Source: Furcasterigmium furcatum (lineage: Eukaryota; Ascomycota; Sordariomycetes; Glomerellales; Plectosphaerellaceae). Taken from it: 64,000 nucleotides of DNA. The position numbers and the translations under genes were made by a program. This document shows, piece after piece, positions 10,683-21,972 of this stretch. The stretch covers positions 2,074,047-2,138,046 of the forward strand of contig BCIA01000004.1 in the NCBI GenBank assembly GCA_001599815.1, written 5' to 3'. Position 1 is the first letter of the stretch. Each line of letters opens with the position of its first letter. Under the pieces are notes generated by a model. It worked only from the letters and a program-made list of their open reading frames with translations, did no database searches and was not told the origin of the DNA.

Positions 10683-11970
10683 TTACAAGCGCCGGCTCTG
10701 GCGCGATGAGCACTGAGAGCCTCCAACGCGGCTCTGGCGCCACTTCGCAGAGGTCCTCGACTTTCGGCCAATCCTTCGCCCAGGCTTGGTCGTGGAGTTC
10801 GCAGGAACCGATACACGCGTAGGCGTCGGCACAGGCGTGGGCGTCGATTCCGGGGCAGCAGAAGCGCTGTTGTTCGCGGGGACGGGGAACGTGGGAACGA
10901 TATCAGTATCAGGACTGGCATCACCGTCGCCGTCGGTATCATTGTCGGTATCGGCATCGGTATTGGCATCGGCACGAGCGTTTGCCATCATCTCGAGACT
11001 GGTAAAGTAATCGCCGGTGCCGTTATCCGGGTCCCGGTCGACAGGCGTGCAGCTGGCCCGCGTGGCGGAAGACCCCCGGGCACCTGAGATGAATCGGCCA
11101 TCATCGCGGCCGTTGCCGTCGCTGAGGAGCATGTCGAGAGCGGCATCCTCGAACCAGCCGTTGATGAAGTCGCCGTGGAAGCAGTACCCGTCGCCCGGGG
11201 TGTCGCTGCAGGAGAGCTGGAAGGGCGCCGCACCGTCCCAGCCGTTGGGGGCAACGGCTTTGGTGTTGTACCGCGCAGAGAAGCGGAGCTGGGGCATACG
11301 CTTCATGCCCTCGGGGCACCTGTTGGAGGCGGAGTCGCTGAAGGCGTGCTGGGAGACATCGTCCGGGTTGACGCAGTTGGGGAAGAGCAGCGAGAACCGG
11401 AGATACTGCTCGCAGGCCTTGGTGGGCATCCTGGCGACATCGGGCTCCCGTTCGTCGGAGTTCTCGCAGTACCACTCCAGGGCGTTCTCGGGATGGTTGG
11501 CCTCCTCTTGGGTCTTCGCGGAGGCCTTGCCGGAGATGGCGGCGAAGTTGGGAGGGATGGGGATTTCGGCATAGCGCGCGGTGTAGTAGGTACCGAAGGT
11601 GAAGACGGGCACCTCGGTGAAGTTGTCGCCATCGACGTGGTAGAGGGTAGGGATCCCTGCCAACAGAAGTCAGTGAACTGGACTCTCGAGTAACAAGACA
11701 GCAGAAAGCCCATCGGAATCTACTCGGCCACGTACAATAAGCAGACAGGTCGTTGGCGTTGAGGCCACTGTAGCAGCCCTGCTGCAGGTCCTCAGTCGTG
11801 GGCATGACATTGGTGATGATGTCGCTGCCGAAGAAGGTATGCATGTGAGAAGAATAGGCGCCTGGTTCGACAATCGCGTCGATGTTCTTGTGCATGATGG
11901 GCTGATGGAGCAGCTCAGACCAGGCAGACACGGCACCGGCGCCGGCCAAAAGAGTGAATACGGTGCGCAT
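10683..11970 (-). CDS. Secreted DUF1996-domain protein
   Basis: Two exons (11970-11736 and 11656-10683) encode 402 residues. Residues 1-16 are a signal peptide (MRTVFTLLAGAGAVSA). The intron falls inside a conserved DUF1996 stretch and splicing recreates DLSAYWIPTLYHVDG, a hallmark of the family together with SHMHTFFGSD near residue 45, LRFSLLFPNC, and the C-terminal HGDFINGWFED. The DUF1996 domain spans about 34-265. It is followed by an Asp/Asn/Thr/Pro-rich low-complexity linker (Asp-Thr-Asp repeats) and a strongly basic Arg/Ser C-terminus. The family is secreted or wall-associated in filamentous fungi, some members with an added WSC domain, which is absent here. Biochemical function is unknown. 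Confidence 0.9.
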
Positions 11971-14402
11971 CTTGAGAATGCCACGAGCGAAAAGGAGCGT
12001 AACTGATCACAGATCAAGAGTGAACGAGAGCAAAACAAGTCAACGAGAGTAAGGCATGCGGGTGCGGTGCTCGAGGCATGACCGTTACCAGCCACAAGAC
12101 GCGGCACTTTATATCAGATCTGCCACCTCGCTCAGCAAGGCCTTCGCGCGGGCGCTTAGCACTGCACTTGTTGACCTGCAAGGATTCTACCACGGAAACT
12201 TCACTGCGTTTGCTAATGCAGCAGGGGGTACGGCCCACGACTCAACATCTTCCCGCATCTTCCCCCTGGGTCCATGTTTCAACTAGAGAGGCGAACGTCC
12301 GTGGAGGCGAAGCCAAGACCTGTCACCGATGGTGACCAGGACTACTGGACGAATCAACTAATGTCCGCTTCAGGTGATATGGACCTGATCTGAGAGCTTA
12401 AAAGGCAGGTACTTTGGTATGCAGCAAAGCCTGCTGTGCTGTTGGAAGCCCCTGGCGCATGGGTCACCTGAAGCAGTGAACCTGAACTTGACGGGCGGAT
12501 TCAGGGGCATCAATACTTGGCCCGGCACCTTTGCCAATGCCCCGGGACTCTGATGGAAGTTCAACCGAGTGCGAATGCAATGTTCCGGTTCCAGTTCATC
12601 TCACAGGATATATCCTAGGGCGGGGCGTTGTCGTCGGCAGGAGATGGGACCTGCACCCGGCGTCCGTTCTCTGCAAAGACAGCCATACATCGTGTGTTAT
12701 AGGTACTTAGGGACGCGATACTGGCGAACGGATGGTCAATGAGGAAATGATGTTGGCAGGGCTGGGACAAACGAACGGCGAGTGGTACTGCCTTTTCATC
12801 GACGCGTACGACGATGTTCTCCGAGGAGATGCGCTTATCCCCGAGATTTTTATGGTGATGCTCTACCCAACCTGGAGGAGGGAACTACCATCCATTCGTG
12901 CACACTAGGTACATGCCCCTTTTCAAGGGAGATTTGAAGGGTCAAGTCCCAACGGTGTGGCGTTGGGGATCAAGTTCCCTGCCATGTATCACACGTGAAT
13001 TCATCAGGTTCTAGGTCGGGCCGTCCCGCCTCTTGACGAATTGGTTGGCGAGTGGCCTCCATACGGAAGTTCTTGTTGACGTACCCCCGTCGGCTATTCT
13101 ACATTCGGAACATCCGACAGAGTCCCTCGCCCCTCAACGAACCATGTCGGATTTGAAGTGCCGATGATCGGGCTCGGAAATGCCATCCTCGGTGGAACAA
13201 TCCGAGCGTGTATTGGCTCACCCGGAGCGGGATCGATCTTTGGGCATGCTCAACGCGGGGAGGGCGGGAGGTCATCCGCTGCCAGGCTTTGGACGACTGC
13301 ATCTACATAAGAAGGTCCTTACAATGTCGGATGCGAGGTGAAATTTCAACAGAACTGCCCAGACCGGCTGGGCGCGGAACGACCTCGGCCTCTGGTGCCT
13401 CGCTTCAGATTCCAGGGGGAGAGGTCACACCCTCTCTCGCCAGGGTGGCCAAGATCAGCAGCGGTTACGCGGGCTGTCCCCTGAAGAAGACGCTCCCTCT
13501 GGCAATTTGACGCCATTACCATGCAAACCAGTTCAGGATCGCGACGGACAAGGACAGAGTCGCACTTATTATCGATGATAGCCACGATGGGCTCGAGGCA
13601 AACGCAGACTAGGGGCGGGGAAGATTTGAGCGTGATCAAAACAGGACCTCCAATTCAGCATTTTGCTACCCAGAGCAACAGGGAATACATCAATAACATG
13701 CTAGGTATCCTGTAACTGATTCCAGGTATCCCTCTGGCAACATTCTATACTGCAGGCAGGTGGTAGGCACCTCGATCCAAGAGGATGTGTAGCCAGTTGG
13801 ATCCAGCAGATTCAACAGGCCCAGCCAGCCACAGACACCCTGTTTAAATGTTGTACTGAATGTGCGGCTTCAACTCCTGACCCCTGGCTTTCCCCTTTCC
13901 CAAAACCTCGGTGGACCCGAACCAGACACCTGCATCTAGATATCTGGAACTGGGTCTGGGGCTGAACCTGGGAGCTAGATTTGGATGTGTTAGCTAGGTG
14001 CTGGGTGCTGGATGCTGGGTACTAGAAGGGAAGTATGCTCTTGGACGTGGGAGGGGGTGGTTGACGGATGGGACGATGACGTGTTGTTTGCCAAGCACTG
14101 TGCTATCTTTGTCGTTTGCTACCAACAATTGATATTTCATTGGGCTCAACCTGGTCATTCGAGGACGAGGTGCACTGTGAGACGATGGTACCTGTTGTTC
14201 TCGTGGCTAAGCATCGCGATTCAGCCACTGCCAAGAAAGAAGGTTGCACTCGTTGACCTCCAGATATGCAGTCAGCTCCCCTCAATTCAGCCGCACATCA
14301 ATCATTCCATAAGTACCCCATCATCCCGGTCTCAACTTCACCACTCACACCAACCCAGGGCGTCGCCATTCAGGAACATCATTCGATACTGCAACAGGTG
14401 TA
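11971..14402. other. Long gene-poor region
   Basis: About 2.4 kb with no recognisable gene. Its left edge holds the DUF1996 promoter (TATA at 12108-12113). Near 13,990-14,010 there is a run of TGCTGGG-type short repeats. Open frames at 13,208-13,640 overlap on both strands and show no domain. The segment 14,300-14,402 is C/A-rich and is the likely leader of the DUF7730 gene. Confidence 0.4.
12108..12113 (-). promoter_or_regulatory. TATA box of the DUF1996 gene
   Basis: On the minus strand the sequence reads GATATAAAGTGC. The TATAAA lies 138 bases upstream of the ATG at 11970. Confidence 0.45.
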
Positions 14403-15694
14403 ATGGCGCAGTCGAAGCTTAGGATATGGCTACAAAGCCGTCGCAAGGGCTCCGAGGCCAAGAAGCAACCCCCAAATCACCCCCCTCTTCTCCCGTCGCG
14501 ACGACCTCGAGCCCTGACGCCGGCACCTTCGAATGACTGCGTGGCAGAGACACGACCGCAGTCTTCCTCTCTATTCACAAAGCTACCCGCCGACATCCGG
14601 CGCCAGATACTGGTCACGGCCTTTGGAAAGCGGACAATCCACATGGACCTTTCATTCGACCACCCACTCTCGCTACCGCCACCGGAGGATCAACCACAGT
14701 CCGCATCCCAGAATCGTCGCTTCCAGCACGCGGGTATCTACGTGCTAGAACATTCCTATCCAGGTAGAAAGCCGAAGGTGTGGCGATGGAGCGGCAGCGT
14801 CTGCCACCGTGCTGGGCCCTCGCCGCCTGCGAACGGCATGGTCTGGCGGACTGGGTGGATTGGCCCCTGGGACGATACTTGCCTGGAGGGCAGGGCTAGC
14901 TGGTGCGACGGTGAGAGGCCCGACGAGTGTCTCATTGGTATCATGGGCTTCCTCCTGTCCTGTAGGCAGGCGTAAGTCAAAACCCCCGGTCTTCAAGCAC
15001 TCCGAGCCCAGCATGAAGAGATACTGACACGATGGGTGCGGGCAGCTACATCGAGGGGATTGAAATTTTGTATTCCACCAACTGTATTACCATCTCCAGC
15101 AAGCCTCTCATGCTCAACCTCCCCAACGTCATCCTTCCTCAACGGCTGGCGAGCATCTCGTCTCTCGAGCTTCTTATCAAGGCGGACGTAACCCCCTTTG
15201 AAAACAACCACTGGAAGGTCGACTTCAGCCACGTAGGCCCAATCCTCGACAACATTGCCGCCCACTGCCGGGGTCTCCGCAGTCTCTGCCTCTCGCTGTA
15301 CACTACAGTCTATGCCAATCCCTCCGAATCTCTCGACGCAACGCTCCCGGCCATCGACGCCTTCTTTCTGTCAATGCCGCAGCTGGCAGACATGAGAGTC
15401 GAGCTGCCCAAGTATACCTACGAGGCGCTCAGAGAACGGGCCCCGCGACAATATGCCCAGCACCCTCTCGAGAAAAGGGACGCGATTGGGAAACTCTTCT
15501 GGTCGAGCCCGTGGCGCTGCTTCGACAGCGACGAGGAGGACCCCGAGACACAGATGCGCAGCGTCGGTAATTACCCGAGGCCGCCGCTGCAGTTGCCGAC
15601 GCCGGAGAACGAACACTTGCGCATACCCAGCTGGGGGTACTGGATCGTCGAGGGCAACGATGACCATCCCCGTCCGTACGTTGTTTGCACTTGA
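14403..15694 (+). CDS. DUF7730-domain protein
   Basis: Two exons (14403-14971, 15046-15694) encode 405 residues. After a basic/Pro-rich N-terminus, the conserved region starts at SSLFTKLPADIRRQILVTAF, an F-box-like opening typical of fungal DUF7730 proteins. It continues with GFLLSCRQAYIEGIEILY, the canonical motif, formed across the intron, then LPQRLASISSLELL and the C-terminal GYWIVEG..PYVVCT. The protein is soluble with no signal peptide. The family is large in filamentous ascomycetes and has no proven function; the F-box-like start suggests an adaptor role, which is speculation. A further 3' exon was considered (donor at the CCGTACG near 15,676) but would need a 32-base intron, so the stop at 15694 is preferred. 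Confidence 0.85.
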
Positions 15695-15972
15695 TCAGGT
15701 AGAAAAGGCGACAGGAACACTGGACGACCGGTTTCAATGTGTGCGAGGACAATGCGATGGAGGTGTTTGACTGACTGGCCGCCCGGGCTGGGGGTGGTCC
15801 GCTTGATATCATCACGTACGCTACAAACTCTCCCTTGTACATGCGAAGTGTCATTGTGCTAAAGTGTGCACAGAGACAGACTATCAAGTCTGGTCATGGT
15901 GCGTGGAGTGAATACATCGCTCTACATGGAAGAATTAATAGTTGGTACATATGTTGTCCGCCCTCCTCAGTT

Positions 15973-16469
15973 TCAATACTTCGTGACCGGCGAGCCTTGA
16001 GTCACGGTCGTCGCCGGACCGCTGACGCCACTGCAGTAGAAGTGGTCGGGCCAGCGGTGGGATATTCCGAGCCCACGACGGGGATTGCACTCGTTGATGT
16101 AGCTGCAGGTGCCTCCAGTCGGCACTTGTGGTTGCAGGTTAGCCTTCGTGTACCATGAACCCATAGGATCGGTTGCCAATGCGACTTACAATGACTGCGG
16201 CCGCTGAGACTCATCGCGTCGACAGTGAACTAGCGTGTATCTCCAGGTTGAACGTCATGCCACTGATTCTGAACTTCAAACTGCCCCTCTTGTGCCTTCG
16301 TTGGGAGCCACGTGTAGTTGACGGATAATGTTCTGTGGTTCCATTCCGTTACAGGGTGCCGTGTTGAGTGCGGCGTGTTGAAAAAAGATATGAAGTGATG
16401 CCGGACTGCGATGCCGAGGTGATACTCGTAATCATCGTCTCAGGAGCCCCCATGGTCAGCGCAGGACAT
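15973..16469 (-). pseudogene. Probable decayed coding sequence (stop-interrupted)
   Basis: On the minus strand a coding-like stretch runs from about 16439 to 16233 (contains SVNYTWLPTKAQEGQF and VQNQWHDVQPGDTR) and hits TAG at 16232-16230. Coding character resumes directly after it with FTVDAMSLSGRSH. A plausible intron (16189-16125, donor GTAAGT, branch GCTAAC) then leads to a Cys-containing end (GTCSYINECNPRRG ... TKY) that stops at 15973. An upstream TGA also lies at 16442-16440, just after the possible ATG at 16469. One base change at the TAG would reconnect the frames, so I read this as a gene that has lost function, or as a gene with an exon structure I could not resolve. Family unknown. 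It ends 35 bases before the receptor-like gene's stop coordinate on the same strand, so it lies downstream of that gene. Confidence 0.3.
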
Positions 16470-16504
16470 GCGAGTCTGCCTCCTTCTACTTGGTCGCCCC
16501 TCTC

Positions 16505-17767
16505 CTACACCTCAGATCGCGTCTCTGGTCTCGATAGCCCATCTCGACTGTCCAGGTCCTCCCGCGGTGAGGTTTCGACTCTCACCTGCTTCGTGGTTAT
16601 GATTTTCATCTCGTGACTCTCCCCCATGATCATGTCCTCGCTTCCATCGCTTGCTGCGTTGGAGGATCTCCGCCCGCGAGGTGGCGGTCTCGCTGCAGAG
16701 ATAATAGTTCGATTGTTGGTAAGAACACCGGACACGGCCGTCTTTGTGGGCCGTGATCGCGACTTCTTGGACGAGTTTTGGAACGACGATGTGTTCCGGA
16801 TGATAAGAACCCGAAGTGCCGGGAGACTTGCCGCAATAATTGTAACTGCGATTTCCGCGATGCCCCATATCAGGAAGTCGGCGGCGTTGACTATGAAGGG
16901 TTAGCTGGTCAGTCTACTTATGAGAGCGAAGGCACACTTACACGTGAAATCAGGGTCGGAAAAGCTCAAACGCTTGGTGGCTTTGATGATGCCCGTGATA
17001 CCAGCGCTGGGAAGGAGGTTAGGTCGGGGTAATAGAGAGACTCCCGGGAACGGGGGCTCTTACAAAACTCCCATGCTCATGGCCAGAGCAACGCCGATCT
17101 TTTCCTTCAACTGCATCTGCAGCCCCCAGAGGAGCTTCCAGGGCAGCATGGCGAGGATGATATCCATCACGCCAGAGAAGCAGGCGGCGAAAACACCGTA
17201 ATCAAGAACAACCTCGGCGTTGACGCAGTTCTGGATGTTCAGCCGCTCGGTGGCCTTGCCGCATCCGACCCAGGAGAAGACGGCGTTGAGCCCCATGAAC
17301 ACGTTGATGAGTGCAATCGCGGCCCAGACGACGATCCTCATGAAGCCCTCGGTGATTCGCAGTAGCGTAAGGGCGAAGGAAACCTTGCTCCAGATGGCAC
17401 CGATCTGGATGAAGGTGGTCATGATCAGCCCAATCGGGGCCATCTTCGTGATGTTTTCAGTCGGGATGAACCTCATGTGCCGCCCCAGACCTAGAGACAC
17501 TGCCAGTGACGCGAGCGCCCCGGCAATCATGAGGGTGACCTGCAACAGATTAGCTTCATGATACACGGAGCAGACATCGCATGGTTCACGTACCCATGAG
17601 AAGATGAGGGCGTAGTCGTCAAACCATAGTTTGCGGCCGTCTTTCAACTTGCAGTAGATCCTCAGAATCAGGAAGACCAGGGCGATGGGCACCAGCGCCC
17701 ACACCGACGCCAAGATGAGAGGTCCCCTGTTCTGAGCTGCTGCGACCGCTTCCGCAGCCGGGTCCAT
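16505..17767 (-). CDS. Pth11-like seven-transmembrane (fungal rhodopsin-domain) membrane protein
   Basis: Four exons (17767-17594, 17539-17064, 17006-16942, 16890-16505) encode 366 residues. Seven hydrophobic segments are visible, including ILASVWALVPIALVFLI, TLMIAGALASLAVSLGL, FGSVMD-type helix 5, and the last one around IWGIAEIAVTIIAASLPAL. The signature CKLKDGRKLWFDDYALI between helices 1 and 2, the KVSFALTLLRI stretch, and the GIAEI.....ASLPALR end are typical of the fungal rhodopsin/Pth11-related family of plasma-membrane sensors. The C-terminal tail (about 85 residues) is Ser/Arg/Lys-rich and cytoplasmic. No CFEM domain precedes helix 1, so it is the short class. The first upstream in-frame codon is TTG, so the ATG at 17767 (MDPAAEAV) is chosen. 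A role in host or surface cue sensing is inferred from the family only. Confidence 0.9.
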
Positions 17768-18701
17768 GTCTGTCTGTGCCTCAATAAAGGTCAACCGCGT
17801 GGTGCCGAGGACGTTGAAGGGAATAGCATCAGATGGCTCGGGGGAAAATGAAACATGGGGACTGTGGTCAGGACAGTTCGAAAAAGGGAGGCGCCTTCGG
17901 TCTCAGCTTTCCCTGGGGGGGGAATCATCCTTATTACCCGGCCCAGACTCGGACTGTTTCCATGATCCGATGGCTCGGCCGATATTCCCAACAGTTCCCG
18001 CCGCTCCGGTCGACCGTTTGGCTACCAAGCCAATATGCCATGCTTCTAGTTGGGTCTAGCCCGCCGCCGTCGCATGGCTTTAATGAGCGTTCCACGTGGA
18101 ATAAGCGAGATCTCACCAACTGCATGTCTTGACTGGCATAAGGGGCCCAAACATTCGTTAGACCGCCAACGTGGCGCGCGACTAGACCGGGTTCTTGACT
18201 AGCTGGCGTCGGTGAATTAAACTGTCGAGGGCACCGGATGATGGCTTGCCTGGGACAGCCGGAGCCTGTCTCTGGCCTGTGCAGCATGGATGATACACGA
18301 TGTGACGCCCAAACAAACCCTTTCAAGTCGCACCAGGTGGTCTTGAGTAATGTATGATCGACGCCCCTCATGATCTGCGAGTCAGGGGTCCGCGAACTCC
18401 TGCGCCCTTGTTGGGCCAAGGCTACAAGGCGAGTGAGCCTGCACGTAATCCTTGAGGGGAGATCCCTGACGTGTCTTGCCACGAGGCGCAGGCCGCAAAA
18501 TACTTATGTGACCGATGTGACATGGCGTCCAGATTTGTGTTGCCAGAGCTACCGAAAGTCGATTTGGTGGTCCTTTGAATTGCCTCTGGTTCACCAAGAG
18601 GCTGTCTCAATTTTCTAAGGTTCAATCTGAAGTCTGTCTGCGAGTCGACGCGGAGGAGTGTTCGGACGAAAACCTCCCCGATTTGAGCTTGATCGTAGAG
18701 G
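17768..18701. other. Intergenic region, no gene recognised
   Basis: About 0.93 kb between two minus-strand genes. It holds the receptor promoter and the F-box gene 3' flank; open frames are short and featureless. Confidence 0.5.
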
Positions 18702-20015
18702 TCAGTCGGGCCGGGCCCTTGGATGCATCCGATACAGATGCTCGCATCGTTTGTTCGTCGTACCGTGTCTCCAGCCAGGACCCAGGCTTTTTTGCCGCCG
18801 GACTTTCAATTTCTCCTCAGGGGCCGTTTCCAGCTGCTCCTGCGCGATCCAGAGAGACCGTACCGATCGCTTGGCTGGGTGTCTCATGGCAAAATCGCGT
18901 TCACTGAGCCACTTGTAGTCCGGCCTGTGCCGATCTCGACAGTGACCCAACCGGTGATACGCCACAACTCGGATGACCCAGCCCTTCCGACGGCCCGTCC
19001 ATTTGATGTTGATGTCGAAATCAGTCTCGCACTTCCCACAGCGCCTCATGGCTTGATCGCAGGCGACGAAATAGCCCCCGTCCGTGCATTTTGGGGGCTT
19101 CATCTCCGGGAGGCGACGATATTGCGCCCTCTCAGAGTCGATGACGACGGTCGCCCCGGTGAAGAAATGCCAGCATGGCCAGCAGTTCTCCCGATCAATG
19201 AAGTCACGGAGCTGTTTGGCGCTGCCCCCGCCGTGCCAGATGACGTTTTCCTGGCGGAGGAACAGCTCGTCGTCGATAATCCTCGCGCGCCAGGTCTGTC
19301 GGTGGGTGATGTCGCGGTGGCGGTCCCCGAGCCAGGTGAACTGGTTGTCCATCTCGAGGGCCGCCAGGGGAGGTCCGTGAGCCGCGCCGTACAGGTGACG
19401 GTTCATGACGAGTCGCATGAGGCCGCGACTAAGCTCGTAGTGGCGGAGGCTCTGGAAGGCCGTGGCGTCAGAATATTTGCAGCGCCAAGGTCGATAGACA
19501 CAGAACCTGCGCACATCGAGGAACGCATCGCTCCTTCTCTCCCTGGTTCTCCGGCATCCCGCACTGATCATCCCTCGTGGGTTGAGCCGGGTTGTAAGGT
19601 GAGATTTGCCGACGTTGCATTCAGGGTCCCATTTGTGCAGCTTGCGGCAGTGGTGGCAGTAATAGACGCTGGGGATGTCCTTCTCGAGGAGTTGTAGAAA
19701 TGTTTCCGTCTCCGGGCACCATTGAGAGTCTGTAGCGAACCGAGGGGACAGAAGGTGATAGAGCCCCTTGCAGGTCAAGGCAAGGCAGCGCAGGGAGGAT
19801 TCCGGTAAGATGTCGGCAATACACAGAACAATGTCGGGAGGGAGCGTAAAAGTCGAGGAGTCATTGTTGACAGACTTTTGCGTCAGCGTCGAGGAGTCGT
19901 TGTTGACGGGCTTTTTGGCTTTTTGTTTGGGACGCATACCGGCTGAGAAGCCGTTCCAGGAAATGGGGGGCCATGCTGTGCTGTGACGCTGGATGTTTTG
20001 GGGCGGAGTGTTCAT
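18702..20015 (-). CDS. F-box protein with Cys/His-rich region
   Basis: Single exon; from the ATG at 20015 it encodes 437 residues. A Lys/Ser/Thr-rich N-terminus is followed by an F-box at about residues 56-90 (LPPDIVLCIADILP, LRCLALTCKGLY). Next comes a Cys/His cluster (YYCHHCRKLHKW and C further on), a pattern shared by many fungal F-box proteins whose substrate part is unclassified. F-box proteins link targets to SCF ubiquitin ligases; the target here is unknown. A later in-frame ATG at 19937 (MRPKQK) is a realistic alternative start, because a TATA element ends only about 30 bases before the first ATG. A 324-codon open frame on the opposite strand is a shadow. Confidence 0.8.
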   Translation of the reverse strand: MNTPPQNIQRHSTAWPPISWNGFSAGMRPKQKAKKPVNNDSSTLTQKSVNNDSSTFTLPPDIVLCIADILPESSLRCLALTCKGLYHLLSPRFATDSQWCPETETFLQLLEKDIPSVYYCHHCRKLHKWDPECNVGKSHLTTRLNPRGMISAGCRRTRERRSDAFLDVRRFCVYRPWRCKYSDATAFQSLRHYELSRGLMRLVMNRHLYGAAHGPPLAALEMDNQFTWLGDRHRDITHRQTWRARIIDDELFLRQENVIWHGGGSAKQLRDFIDRENCWPCWHFFTGATVVIDSERAQYRRLPEMKPPKCTDGGYFVACDQAMRRCGKCETDFDINIKWTGRRKGWVIRVVAYHRLGHCRDRHRPDYKWLSERDFAMRHPAKRSVRSLWIAQEQLETAPEEKLKVRRQKSLGPGWRHGTTNKRCEHLYRMHPRARPD

Positions 20016-20044
20016 CACTGCTCGGATGTCGACATGCCTCTGCC

Positions 20045-20051
20045 TTTTATA
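20045..20051 (-). promoter_or_regulatory. TATA box upstream of the F-box gene
   Basis: Minus-strand reading is AGTATAAAAGGC. It lies 30 bases from the ATG at 20015 and 108 bases from the alternative ATG at 19937; the second spacing is more usual. Confidence 0.45.
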
Positions 20052-20281
20052 CTTGATTGACAGCAACTTCTGTAGGGCCAGGGCTCGAAGGTTCAGCCAG
20101 ATGATTTCGCTCTACCGCCACCGGCTTGTGGAGTGGTCTGTGTGGCGGGCATAGACGGTTCACCCAAAGCAAAGAGGTTGAAATTTGAAAAAGTATGAGC
20201 GTGTAACTTTTTACCGTTGATGCATGGCGTCGTCAGGTACGCGAAAGTTTGCCTGCCTTGAGGCTATCCTGCTCCTCCGCC

Positions 20282-21238
20282 TCAGATATCAAACCTCTCG
20301 TCCAGCCTCGGATCGCCTCTCTCCTTTGGACAAAACCTGGTGTAGTACATCTCCCGGTCCAGCTCGATCCCGATCCGCCGCTCTTTGCCACGCACCGCGT
20401 CCTGCCAGACATCCCTCAGCGGGATCGGCCCTTCGTTCATCTCCATCAAGCAAGAGTACGTCGTCTCGGGGATGCTGGCTCGAATCCCCTCATTCTTCCG
20501 CTCTGCGTACGCCACATCACATGACCGGTCCAGGTCAAGATTCTCCTCCCCCCACTCCTCGCTGAGGTTCATGCCGTCGATGAGATCTTCGAGGTCGACG
20601 AATCGCTGTGTATCGAGTAGCGATTGCGCGAGGATGTCCAGCTTCGGGTAAGGGATGCCCATGCGGCTCTTTTCGCAGTTGGAGGCATCACAGTCGATCA
20701 GATACTCATCGGACGGGACGAGAAAGAATGTGAAGCGGACACCTTTCAGGTGGAAGCGGGGGTAGGTGTGTAGTAGTGACTCATTGATTGCTGGGTTTTT
20801 TGGCCATGGTTCAAAGGACGTCGAGCGCGGACCGGAGAGAATCTGCTGCCCCGCCTGATCCAGCTTGTCCTTGGGAACGCAGAGCTGCCAAAACTACACT
20901 CTGTGAGTTAACGGCTGCCATGCTGGGCTTCCGCGACAGACGGAACATACCCTGGGAACACGGAACGCTCCGTAATATCGCAGAGGATGAACACCGACCA
21001 CACATGAGGGAATGCCGGCCTCCTCAAGCAGCTGGATCACATTTCGGATTTCAATGGTCCCAGCTCCCCCGTGGCTGGGTGCAACATCGCCCGTCGCGCC
21101 GAAGTCGTAGTTTTCATACACGAGGGGCTGGTCCGCGCTGTTCTCGATGTGGACGGTTTCATCGTGTGGCGTGGTTTCTGAACCTTGGACAGCGACTGTC
21201 GTCGCCGTGAGTTGGGGCGAGCCTGAAGTTTCCGCCAT
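20282..21238 (-). CDS. Nucleotidyltransferase-fold protein lacking the DxD motif
   Basis: Two exons (21238-20951, 20893-20282; intron 57 bases) encode 299 residues. The N-terminal 60 residues are Thr/Glu-rich. The recognisable part is VIQLLEEAGIPSCVVGVHPLRYYGAFRVPR followed across the intron by FWQLCVPKDKL. This is the arrangement of a widespread fungal family with a nucleotidyltransferase-like fold (VG..AL.YYGA.R..DWE.CVP). The acidic pair expected at the DWE position reads FWQ, so catalysis is unlikely. The acceptor at 20894 was chosen over one 9 bases downstream because it restores the conserved Trp. The C-terminal half contains a hydrophobic/acidic segment (LIDGMNLSEEWGEE). Function unknown. 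A second, motif-complete relative lies divergently 735 bases away. Confidence 0.75.
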
Positions 21239-21972
21239 GGGTGATGTTGAATACGACGAGATGCAGAGGAGTAAAATCGGAGTCTTGGGCGCCGTACGGT
21301 TGCATCTGAGTTCATCACGTGCTCCTCCAAGGCAACAGCGGCAAAGCGCTTGAGATGGGGGCCAAATGAGACCGCAAAGCTGAGGGGGTCAGCAACAACG
21401 GCCGGCGCTTGTTAGTTGAAGGGGGGCCAAATGTAACCACAACAAGTATTGGCCGGCGCTTAAAAAGGTGACCACATCATCCAACACACCTCGGTGTGTA
21501 GCAAAGGCTTTTTCCATTTTCCTTTCGCTGGGATTCGGATGGTTGTGATTGTTCACGGACCCCAATCAAACCTCCTCGGGCGGTCGGCAGCATGGCCAGC
21601 GCTTATGGGGGGACCAGACTTGTGTCCACGCCTTGAGTAGGTACTGACAAAGTCGCTCCGGCGGCCGAACAGCCGCTTCAGAAACCTTCCGGAGGAAACG
21701 GGGTGCCTGGATGGTTCGACGAGCTTCATGTTGCTTCCAAGACTTTATTTTGTTACCACTTTGCGGGCTGTGCTGAGCGCCCAGGCTCTCTCTCTCTGGG
21801 ATACCCAAGGGCGGCTACGGAGACCAACTTGAGGTCGGGACCTTGAGCACTGGTGATTGTCGAGATATAAAAGACAGCCTCACAATCCCGATAATGTTGT
21901 ACTTGAAAACTGGTCAGAATGATCTTCTTTCAAGTCCCTGATTCCTTGTTTACATAACCCACTCCTCTAACA
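21239..21972. other. Divergent promoter region with short imperfect repeats
   Basis: About 0.73 kb between two divergently read nucleotidyltransferase-fold genes. It contains two copies of GGGGCCAAATG (21357-21367, 21423-21433) and two of GGCCGGCGCTT (21400-21410, 21451-21461), an interleaved duplicated block. The right end has a clear TATA element. Confidence 0.5.
21866..21873 (+). promoter_or_regulatory. TATA box of the MNT-like nucleotidyltransferase gene
   Basis: TATAAAAG in the context GATATAAAAGACAG, 107 bases upstream of the ATG at 21973. Confidence 0.55.

Noticed and set aside
10683..10790. Frameshift or missing intron at the basic C-terminus of the DUF1996 protein
   Set aside because: Arg-rich ends are common in this family and no strong donor is present.
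15676..15773. Extra terminal exon for the DUF7730 gene
   Set aside because: It would need a 32-base intron; the unspliced end PYVVCT is what this family shows.
18723..19697. 324-codon open frame on the plus strand
   Set aside because: Antisense to the F-box gene, whose F-box and Cys/His motifs are real.
20885..20893. Alternative acceptor nine bases downstream in the degenerate nucleotidyltransferase gene
   Set aside because: It removes the conserved Trp and makes the intron longer; the upstream acceptor is preferred.
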